Assembly: GCF_932526225.1 (NCBI RefSeq)
Contig: NC_064037.1
Location: 6,033,703 to 6,097,702 of the forward strand
From: Nematostella vectensis
Lineage: Eukaryota; Cnidaria; Anthozoa; Actiniaria; Edwardsiidae
Length of the DNA stretch: 64,000 bases
Direction: 5' to 3'
In this document: piece after piece, positions 11,646 to 32,900 of the stretch
How the letters are laid out: the number at the start of each line of letters is the position of its first letter
How positions within the stretch are numbered: the first letter of the stretch is position 1
Notes under the pieces: model-generated
Databases searched by the model: none
What the model was told of the DNA's origin: nothing
What the model saw: the letters and a program-made list of their open reading frames with translations, nothing else
Position numbers and translations under genes: made by a program

Positions 11646-14600
11646 TTAGAGTTGATGGGTAAGCTTCTGTTCTATGGGTTCCTTTGTGTCCTCTTCTTCA
11701 ATCAGCGGTTTCCTACCGCAGCAAGGTATCCCATAATAATCTTTAGCGGCCTCGGCCTCTTCGATCGTCTGGTGCATTTTGGCAAACAGCGTCTCTGGCA
11801 GCCAATAGGAGAGCGCACCGTTCAGCAGAGCGACCGCGCCAAATATTGTGACCGGGAGAGCCAGTGAGAGACCTGGAAACTGTGCCTGATTATTAAAGAT
11901 TTGACTTAATAAGCAAATGCATAGATCTAGAGAAATCAAGTCAAAAGCATAGACAGTATTTGGTTGTGACGTTACTCACGGTCATTCCGATGTACGGAGC
12001 TATGATGGCTCCAACGCGAGCGCTCGTAGAACCTACTCCAGTGGCGATGTTCCTGTGGAAGAGACAGTAGATGGAGACGATGATAAATTTTACTCGCATG
12101 ATGAATATAGGTTCTTGGAAGAAACCGTGTTCTTTATGTGCTAATTGTGATGGTGACGCTGCGTGACTGATGTTGTCAGTGCGGTACTGATCGTGACTTT
12201 ACCTTACCTCAAAAGAGTTGGGAAAAGCTCAGAAGTAACGAGATAGATAGAGCCCCAGTTCATGTTACCAATTACCAAAGCGACTATTGCCATAGTAGTT
12301 GTAGTCAATGGGTAATCTGGATTTGAGGACATATAGCAATCGTTATTTTTTAGAATTGGCACAAATTTCTAAGCAAGCTTTGTCATTGAGCATTCTCGGA
12401 GTTTTTGGCCTGTCTTCATCAGGGCTCGCCTTTTTTGTGCAGAAATAGAACAGGCTCTTGAAACGAGAAATAGGTTCTAGAAACCCCTTAAATAAAAAAA
12501 AAACCCAGACAAACAGGCTTCATGTTTACCCTTATGAATGGCCAGCATGATAAACAGTATGACAGCCGCAGTGATGGCACAGCACCCGTGTGTCAGCCTT
12601 CTTCCCACTCTAAAAAAGCAATCAATACTATATACCTATATAGCTTTCATAGACAAACAGGAATGATGAAAGCTGAACAATGCAGAGCCCTTACCTCTTC
12701 AGGAGAACCCATGTGATTGGTAAACTGATGTAACCAATGCCATTCATGATAAAATAGTTGGTGTAGATGTCGCCTGCCAGCTGGGATACGAAAATGTACG
12801 TGCCGAATCCGAGGAGCGACACAGCGAACCTACAATTACAGAAGAATATATATATATATATATATAAGCCGAAAACAACACAAAGACATTACGAAGATAG
12901 TCCATAGACCATTTCGTGTATCACTATGGCAACCCGTATGATCTAATAATTAAGAAAGTCGTGGTACACAGCCTCCCCAAATGTCCCACCCCCTGTAACG
13001 AAAGTCTCAGGATCACAATCGACGAAACTTTGGATTCACTCAAGAGAGAGAACAGTCGGTTTGGCCATTGAGAACTTTAACTCTATGAAAAACAACTAGA
13101 TACCTTGGTCAAAGTGGTGTAAATACTATCAATAATAAAGGTATGAGATGGATGCGTGCCGTCGTTGTTAGATACCATTGATAGAGGATTATACAAGTCC
13201 ACTTTCTTAGCTTTTCCCCTCTTAGCATATCAAGGGGAGTATATTTCTTTGACTCTTTCTCTTCCTTTATCTGATCTTGGCGGGTGCTCTGTATTAAGTC
13301 ACTCAGAGCAGCCGAGTCCACGGATTCTTTTCCTTTCTTGGGCCCGTACTTCATGATGACGGAATGCGCCCCGTCCACGTAGCCATGGGCAAGCAGCCAG
13401 CGAGGGGACTCGGGGATCCATCTGCAAAGTGTTTTAGCGTAAGTCATTTCGAGGAATGTATTGACTCCGGACATACAGAGGGCATCCAAGAGTGTATAAG
13501 GGCATTATAATACCACCTAATTTTTTTTTCATAGACCCGCGGGTGATTATACACTGGAAGAACATTTTTTGCGGGAAAACTATGGCTGGAAAACGGCACG
13601 CCACACTGATTGGCTGAACACAAGAACATTGTTTTCCTACCACGTTTCCCTATAAAGCAAAGTTTATTAGATGACATAGTTAAGTCTAGCTGACTTAGCA
13701 AAAAATTTAGCTAGGAAAACATTTTTATTTCAGGATCCCTTTGTCCGTAACTTGTTTCAATAACTTCAAACATATGTGTGGCTCTGAGTGCATTTGTCCC
13801 CCTCCCCATTTTATTAAAAAACATATAAAGACCCCATGACTTTCTTCATTTTTCTGTATCGTACCCCTTCCCCCCTACTCACCTCCAAAGGAAAATCGCC
13901 AGTACACCAGGAGCTGTGTAAATCAAAAGTAACATTTTCCAGTCCCGAACAAGGAAAGCTACTGCATAATTCACCAATTCCGTAGTCATCCATGTAAAAC
14001 CCCCGTAGATAGCAATGAGAGTACGAGTTTTTGGACCCACAAACTCGCAGATAAGTACGTATCTTGATAACATAGCCCCAGCCGTGCCAGCTCCGACGAC
14101 AAAACGAAGGAAGGCGAAGAAGGAGATGCAGTCGACAAAAACGCACGAAACACCCGCTACGACCTGGAAATGTGGCAATCGTAAAAAAGTCACCGGATCA
14201 ATCTAGGGTAACAAGGTGAAATTGGAAACATCATTAGAATATTGTCAGCCATAAAATACTCCGGATTAGAATGGCACAGGGCAAAGCCTCAAAAGAAAAT
14301 GAAATGTTCTCAGCCTCGTTCCCCTCCCTTTCCTGTTATTTGTGTCAGCGACCCCAATGACAAGAAAGACCCCCTCTAGACAGGTGAATGTTTCTTATAG
14401 AAAAGCCTTTCTCTATCGGGAGACGTAAATAAACCCTGGCCCGTGTGGTGGTATCAACTTCAGCGTCAGTGCTTACACACAAACAAGCAAGTGAATCCCC
14501 ACTTCCCCCCACACCCCCCCCCACACACACACACACACACACACCCTCCCTGGATAATTAATCGAATAACATCGACTCGACCGATAGAACTATTGTTACC

Positions 14601-15233
14601 ATGAGGGCGTATGAGAGATAGAAACACTTCTTTCGGCCCCAGGCATCCGAGATTAAACCGCTGACCAGAGAGCCGATCAGCATGCCCGCGAAGAAGCAGG
14701 ACTGCAGAGTAGCGCCCAGGTACGCGCGGTCACAAATAAGATTCCACTGAAATAAAACAGTTTGTCTCTTGAGTCTTTTTAAAGGTTCATTTGGAACTAA
14801 ATATTGAAATTCATACTCCATTTAGCTGCAATGTTGTTTACTTGTTAGCCTCCTCATTTCCCTCTGATACCTCCTCTCCACACCTTCCCTCCTTCCCTCA
14901 TTTCCCTCTAACCTCACCCCTCCTCCCACCTACCTCAGATACCGTAGTTCTCATCGGTCCATCAAACTCGTATTCCGTGCAGTTGTTGCAGCACGTATTT
15001 GGAGAGCAAGTGAGGTTGGGCGTGGCACAGTGGAACCGGGGTGTCCCGAATGCGAACACGACAGAGACGAACTGCCCACAGACTGGGAACATGAGGAAAT
15101 AGAACACCACCCAAAGCGTTCTCTGGTAGCTGCCGAACGAGCGCACGTGAGCAAAGATGTCGTCAAAGTGGTTTTGCTTGGTCGATATGCTGTTAGGCTT
15201 AAGCCCAGAGATTGCCCAATCGTTGTCGTCCAT
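11646..15233 (-). CDS. SLC22-family transporter, copy 2 (9 exons, 536 aa)
   Basis: A close tandem duplicate of copy 1 with the same role and topology. Coding exons on the minus strand: 14934-15233, 14600-14746, 13883-14163, 13176-13421, 12695-12829, 12530-12609, 12208-12316, 11980-12052 and 11646-11885. All are in phase, 537 codons including TAA. Exons 1-8 have the same lengths as in copy 1; the last exon is three codons longer with a different tail (ending KLTHQL). It retains DAWGRKK, WIPESPRWL, the Cys-rich first loop and sequons. The exon 2 donor is ATG|GTAACA. A better-looking longer ORF through GTCGAG is excluded because the 147-nt exon length then matches all three copies. Differences from copy 1 are mostly conservative, so both look functional. 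Copy 1 has gained one TIR element and a larger minisatellite by comparison. Confidence 0.9.
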
Positions 15234-17148
15234 TTTATGTTTTGTTTTCGACAATGGTTTGCAGCTTAGGTGCGTTTTCCTGCAAGAATGCAAATATTTT
15301 GTTCATTTGAAGTAAATAATTATTAAACAGAAAAAAAAAATAAATCCCTTGTGTTGCTCTTGTCACTCTATTTTTGGATACATTGATCTTGGCCTGGTTT
15401 TGGTTTTGAGATTTAGGAGATTAACGATAAGGCGTAGTGTTCTATCGGAGTCCCAAGTGAGGTCCGCGCTGTGTTGAGAATGCACCGTCCTCTAAAGCTG
15501 GCGTGTCAAACAAAGTCGATGACAGAATTCATCAATTCTTGGGGGCCCCATTCCTTTGTTTTTGTTTTTAAACATAAAAGTCTGCAATATTAGGTCAAGT
15601 GGGTTCGGACTAATTGCATTAAAAGTTTTTTATTTTGATGTTTTTGTTGATTTTATGCGTGTGCTCGTCATTTTTGTGTTGTAGTTCTGTCTTATTGTCT
15701 AATGTTGGAGTGACTTGGAAAGACGTTACGCTTTTAACTTCAAGCAATCTCTCCACGTCACTCCATATTATACATAAGGGTACAATGGCGGTACTGCTTA
15801 AGTGCTTTTTCTTGCAAGAGAGCAAAGATCTTGTTCAGTTGAAGTCTATAATTATTACTGTTAACAGAAAATGGAATCCGTTGTGTTGCTCTTGTCACTC
15901 TATTTTTGGATACATGAAGAAGAGTGACGTAACGCAAAAAAAATCATAAGAAAAATTTGATAGTTTGAGATTGGTTGGCCTGATTCTCAAGCGTCTGATT
16001 GACGCTTGGGAAGTACCAAGCGTGGTATTAGACCTGACACATTTTGATTCTTTGATGATGAAAGCTCAGCTTTCAAATTCCATTTTCTTATGTTCTAGAT
16101 GTTTAAACAAGCATAATCATGTAGACATGTATGCATACGTTTTTATATAAAGCTTCCCCTTCCCCCTAAAAGCACAAAAGATGTATCTTAACATGTATAA
16201 AGAGTAAGACCAAGTTATAGGTCTCGCTTGGTTTATCGTCTAAAGGACACAAAATGTTGCTGTACATTAACAAGCTAATATGCCGCAATTAATAACATCT
16301 CAGACTTTCAGAGACCGACCATCGTTGGGAATCTGAAGGAAAATTAAAATAGTTTTTTCTTCTTGCTGCTCAATATTTTTTTCGCGGCAGTTGGGTTGCT
16401 CAATTTGTCCCTTTGGAAATTTGATGTGTTTTTTTTCTAGCCAAGGGCCGGGATTTTTGTTACCGCCGTTAGTTATCAAATGAGCTCTTCTTTGCACGAT
16501 ATGAGAGATGGTACCAACCTTTTTCTGATTAAACCTGCTCACGCTAGATCACTCAAAAAAATTGATCTTGGCCTGGTTTTGGTTTTGAGATTTAGAACAT
16601 TAACGACAACACGTAATGTTCTATCGGAGCCCCAACTGAGGTCCGCGCTGTGTTGAGAATGTACCGTCCCCTAATGCTGGCGTGTCAGACAAAGTCGATG
16701 ACAGAATTCATCAGCAATATAGGTCAAGTAGGTTCATAACTCATGATTTATTACACTAAAGGTTAGATTTTTTATCTCTGATTTTTTTATTTCTGATCTC
16801 TGAACAGTGATCGGGCGCCATCTTGTATTTTGAGCCGCGTGGTTCCTGGGGCGAGCGCAAAAACGGGCGCATGGCCCCCCAGGAACCACGCCGTCTGCGA
16901 CGCCATATTAAAAATTACTGCTTTTCATTAGGATAATTAACAACACGACAAGTGCGTTAAGCTTTACCTATGACCTACCATACAGGAGAGGTGTCTGTAA
17001 AAGTAGGAACACCTCCCTGAGCGAGACAACTCCTCCCGGAACCCTTTCTAAGACATTATAGCGATAGTATAAAAGTTCGACTTTGGTCCGGGACCCCCTC
17101 ACCTAAAAAATAATCTATAAATTGTCTGAATACTATATCTCTATTTGT
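15234..17148. other. Intergenic region between copies 2 and 3; duplicated blocks, no gene
   Basis: No protein recognised. About 150 bp at 15383-15535 recurs at 16561-16712 in the same orientation (shared GATCTTGGCCTGGTTTTGG, GAGGTCCGCGCTGTGTTGAG and AGTCGATGACAGAATTCATC). A second pair joins 15285-15365 and 15811-15914 (GTTGCTCTTGTCACTCTATT). A short perfect hairpin CAAGCGTC-TGATT-GACGCTTG lies near 15989-16009. Confidence 0.6.
16838..16892. repeat. GC-rich inverted repeat
   Basis: CGTGGTTCCTGGGG pairs with CCCCAGGAACCACG across a loop of about 27 bases, forming a strong potential hairpin. Flanking sequence (CATCTTGTATTT and CGACGCCATATTA) may be further, diverged arms. Possibly the core of a small foldback element. 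Confidence 0.7.
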
Positions 17149-27916
<10,768 letters not shown>

Positions 27917-28057
27917 TTGTGAGATAAGATAAAATGTGTTATCTGCTATACGGTGTTCTACGACTGTACTGGGATTATCGCTACTCTATGAGCGCTTTGT
28001 AATCAGACCCTTGTAATTTTATACGGACGCCTCCTAGTTGACCTTCCCTTATCAAAC

Positions 28058-28420
28058 CACAGGTAGCCTAGGCTCACGGCGAGTGTGTAGGTTCAGTAGG
28101 TTTATTACAGAGTTTGTATGAGCGAAAAAATCGTTGAAATAAATATTCTGATTTAAAAATAAAACAGTAGTTTGACGTTGCTGCTGCTCAACCCCGCCTT
28201 TATTTGTCATTCTAAGCTGTTTTAGCCGCTGCAAATTTTTCCCGTCGCCCTCTTCACAGCGGCTAAAGCAGCTTAGAATGGCAAATAAAGGCGGGTTTGA
28301 GTAGCAGCAACGTCATGCTACTGTTTAATTCTCAAATCAGAATATTTATTTCAATGAAATTTGTTCGCTCATAGAAACTCTGTAATAAACCTACACTCGC
28401 GTGAGCCTGGACTACCTGTG
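28058..28420. mobile_element. 363-bp foldback element with target duplication ATCAAAC
   Basis: The two arms of about 165 bp are near-complete inverted copies (CACAGGTAG outermost; GTTGCTGCTGCTCAA, CGCCTTTATTTG, CATTCTAAGCTG internally) around a loop of about 30 bases. ATCAAAC flanks it at 28051-28057 and 28421-28427; with one mismatch the duplication could be 8 bp, as for hAT elements. No ORF. Confidence 0.85.
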
Positions 28421-28678
28421 ATCAAACTCATAAAGATCAAAATATTGTGTCAGATTCTATCTGTAAAATAATTGTTTTGTTATCCAATTCATTAAAATGA
28501 ATTCTTATACTGTCAATAAATGTCGAACAACATCTTTATTAGGATCGGGGCTCATATAACAATATCGCCGAAGGATTGATCAATATTCCTGATACTTTTG
28601 ACTAAAAGATAATAGTAAGGATGTCTGCATTATTAGTTGCCCATGCGCATGAATGTGTTCGCATGAATACGCGGGCCC

Positions 28679-28752
28679 AATCTCGTTCCCAGAGTCCACG
28701 TACCTTTGAGCCAACGAACTTAAAGGTAGGAGGGGTCTGGGAACGAGATTAA
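28679..28752. repeat. Short inverted repeat near the RENBP upstream region
   Basis: AATCTCGTTCCCAGAGTCC pairs with GGTCTGGGAACGAGATT across about 38 bases that also pair partly (CTTTGAG, AAAGGTAGG). A MITE-sized hairpin. Confidence 0.65.
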
Positions 28753-29975
28753 CACGACCCCAAAACTCCCCCCACCCCAACACCCACCAAACCCTGGGGC
28801 TACTTTGATGAGCTGTCATCACGTGTCAAATCGCGTGGGTAAAGCCTGGGAAAGAAGTTTGAATCCAAAAAGTGCTGCATAGCCCCGGTCTCGGTGCCAC
28901 CCCCCGGAATAACAATTTGTTCAGTACTGATAAGAAAATCCAGATAAGTTACCAGCGATTCTTCCCACTATGTTTGGTTTTTCTATGGTAGATAGAAAAT
29001 GCTGTTTTTTTTTATCGCAATAAAACACAAACCGCCTGCCAAAGTAGAATATTAGCTTACGTTCTTTTTGGGTTTCCTGTGGGTGATGATGTGATGGCAT
29101 ACCTGGATTCTTTGCTCTGAGTTGGAAATCGAAACGGCGAATAATAAGCCTCCTTCTATAGTTTGGTTGGCAAGGTAGGTTATATGAAATCATAAATCTA
29201 GCATCCTTTACCCATACGATTGACCTTATACGTAAGTTTAAACTTTGTGCTGGTTAAATCTGCGCATGGCGCTCTGTTGAAATCTCACTTGAGCCGCCAG
29301 CAACCATTGAAATAATTAAAATATCAAAACACGAAGCCATGTGTCTTAGAGACTGCTCAGAGGAGCTTGCTTAAAGCCTCTGGGACCCTCTGAAAGCCAC
29401 TACATCTGCCAAAGTCAATAAGTCTCCTTTTAACTCCGCTAAAATCTACAACCTTAGGTCAGCACATCCAAATTAAATTCCACTCTGGAGACATGTCACA
29501 CAACCTGTCACTACTTTGCCGAGTGTAACGCAATGGTTCCTTTCTCTAACAAGGATAACTCTAGTTAATATTCTCGTGCGTTTAATTCCGTCTTCGGAAT
29601 TGTTGGGGGGGGGGGGGCATTTTTGTGTGTAAGAAAATCAGGGTCGGGTATTTCTGAGGTGGGAAAATTCGCCCCCCCCTCCCCCCCCAAAAAAAGAAAA
29701 CACTTCTTCTAAATTCTAATTGTTGATCCACTCTGATCTATCATATAAAGTGCATCCTCAGATATTTTAAGAGCTTTTTTAAACAGTGTTATAGTTATTA
29801 CAGCGTACGTCAGCTATTAGAATGTGTAATTTATTACAATATGTCAGTCATTTTGTCAGAACGTGTCAGCTGCAAACCTTGCCTTGGTCACTACTTTGTG
29901 AGAGTTCGCTGATGAATTTCATTTTATCATCAATAGCTAGCTAAGGGCTGCTACACACAACTATCTCGAGAAGAG

Positions 29976-32900
29976 ATGTCAAGTAAGAAGAAATTGCAGT
30001 TTTATCTAGACAGAATGGAGAGGGAGCTGGACAGGGCTATGGACTTCTGGATCACCCATTCGCCTGATATGTCATTCGGGTAATTAATTAAAGAGTTTCT
30101 GTCGGCCGCCACCTTGACATCCTATCAAAATACCAAGTGAAAAAACCCCTTTAAAAGGGTCAGGCCTCGCATCCAGCTCGCTCGCGGCCTAAAATCCAAG
30201 ATGCCGCCCAAAACACGGGAAAGCGGGGTTTTCGTCGCGGAAACACCAACAAACGCCTATTATAACATAGCTACATTCTAACACGCGCACTGATTGGCTA
30301 ATTTTCTATGAACAAGAAATGGATATACCATAGAGATATACCATAAAACAAAAAAATCATTGCTGACAAAAAAAAGTTCGCCAGATAAATACTAGTAGCG
30401 ACTTTTCGGTAACTCTACAACCTTTATACTTCTTTTTTGATCTGCATCTTTCTACATATGATGAATAAGGACGCATATTTCCCGTGTTTTTCCCTTGAAA
30501 AAAGGGAAATGTTGTACCAATGGCAATGTTTGTAGAGAGCGAAAGTCGCCGATTTGCAAATCTGTCGGAAAAGGAAAGCATTTTGTCGGAGAACAATCAG
30601 AAAAGACAAAAAAGACAACAAACTAGTATTTCTCCACATTTAAAGGTACGGTGCTATATATTTGAATTAAAACATTATTAAGAATTGTGCAATTTGAAAG
30701 GATAATTGTTAAGAATTGCCGTAAAATTACTAAATAGTAACAGTAATAGTGATAGTGACAACAACAACACCAATGAAACAGTTTTGCGAACTTTTTGGAT
30801 TTATTATAAACAAATAATCAATTCTAACCTTTTTCCTGTATAGTTACAGCTTGGTGCAAGGAAAAACAAATACGTGCTCCTTTAGAAGACATGAGCCTTG
30901 GACAACTTGATAGAAACCTCCGTCGTTTTTACGCTGAAGCAAGAAAAATAAACGGAGAAATGTACAGCAAGAAGACACTACTCGGCTTTCGGCATGCCAT
31001 TGAACGCCATCTCAACCAGCCACCCTTGTCGAGAAGCCTTAAGCTGTCTACCGACCCTAGATTCAAGCGGTCAAACGAGATGCTGGATGCTCAGCTTGTA
31101 CAGATGAAGAGAAATGGCCTTGAGAACACCAAGCACAAACCCGCCATCGAGGATGAAGACCTAAAAAAGCTCAAAACTTTCAAAGCACTTTCTCCGGATA
31201 CCCCATCCAGTCTCCTAAGAAATATGTTGTTCCACGTGGTCCTGCACTTTTGTAGAAGAGGTAGAGAGGGTCAGCGAGCGTTGAAAAAAAAAACAAGCTT
31301 CCTGTTTGAAGAAGATGCAAGCGGCCGGCGCTCCGTAACTATGTCGCACGACGAAGCGACAAAAAACGATCCTGGAGGATGAACGACACCGCGAGTTCAT
31401 AGAAACAAGCCCGAATGTACGAGACAGACCACCCATATGATGGATTCAAATCTTTTCAATTGTATATTTCGAAACTGAATCCCAAATGTGAAACATTTTT
31501 CCAGTTTCCAACGAAATGCTGGCGTCCCGACGATGACGTGTGGTTTGACAACAAGCCTGTCGGAGTAAACAAACTGGACGGTATGATGAAAGAGATAAGC
31601 CGTGAAGCAAACCTCTCACGTCAACACACAAACCACTGTGTCAGAGCCACTGCAATAACTTTGATGTCTAATGCTGGAGTTCCAAACCGCCATATTATGG
31701 CCATTTCTGGTCATAGAAACGAGCAAAGCTTGCCGCACTACAACACACGGCCGTCCACACAGCAGCTTCACAATTGCTCCGATGTTATTTCACGCAGTTG
31801 GACCTCAGGACAGTCCGTAGTCCCGATGAATCCTCAACAAGCAGCAGTGAGTCTTTCGACGGCTGTCCAGCAAAATAATGTGGTCGTTGATGTTACCAAG
31901 AGCCAAGGAATGCCATTTGGATCCTTGTTCAGTAACTGCACAATCCAAAATGTGCAGGTTGTGATGGCAAAAAGTGATCACTGAAATCGAACCACAAGTG
32001 TAACCCCGTAAAAGCTTTAGCAATCTTGGTTTGGAAAAATTGTTGTAGAAACATTTTAAAGACTGTTCTTTCCATTTTCTACTCAGTAGTAGTAGGTTAC
32101 CCGTAAGATTGGACTCTTGGATTGTCATATGTTGTAGAGAGAAGTGTTCTCGAAATCCCGTAATAAAGATTTTGCCAGTGTGTTGAGCACGTGTGTCTGC
32201 GCACGCACGATGGTTATGTAATCACTTTTTCAGAAATTAAATTTTCGCTCTTTGCTATGTTATAAAAGCAATGGTCCATACTTAGCGTGCGTATATCCAG
32301 TTCTGGAAGCACTTGCATAGTTTAGAGAGCACTCTGGCAGCTAGCGTAGCACTCGGCTGCGCCTGGTGCGACTCTTACGCCACCATCGTGCTCTCTAAAC
32401 TATGCGCGTGCTTCCAGAACTGGATATACGCACGCTAAGAATGGACCATTCCTTTACTAGTAGTTCTACACTTCACGCGCGCTCAGCTGGTCTCCTTTAC
32501 GCTACGCAGGATAACGTGTCCCTGAAATAACAGCGTGTTTTTTTTGCCATTTAGCGGTTTTTTCAATTGCGTCGGGCGTGACGGCAAAGTGTATGATACG
32601 GACAAGTACGGATGGCTTCAGGCAAGGCAAGTGTGGATGTACTGCAAACTTTACAACGAGACGGAGAAATATCACAAAGATAACGTGCTACAAGACGCTA
32701 TTTCAGGTAAAGCAGGCTTGACCATGTCGTATTATTTGAACACCGAGGCTCTCTTTGGGATCCCTCTCCTGTCTTCTTATGATATTCAATGTGTCTAAGT
32801 GCATAGGAATTATAGGGCTAGCATTTGGTATCCCGAAAGGTTCTCTAGTAACGTCTCCTCTCTGCGTGCACAGGTGGCGAATTCATTATGAAGCACCTCA

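Larger units (their letters stand above)
27917..29975. other. Divergent intergenic region between SLC22-like copy 3 and RENBP
   Basis: Upstream DNA of both genes, which point away from each other. Besides the two inverted-repeat elements listed separately, it holds homopolymer G/C tracts near 29606-29690 and AT-rich DNA. No further gene is recognised, and no clear TATA or initiator can be assigned. Confidence 0.5.
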
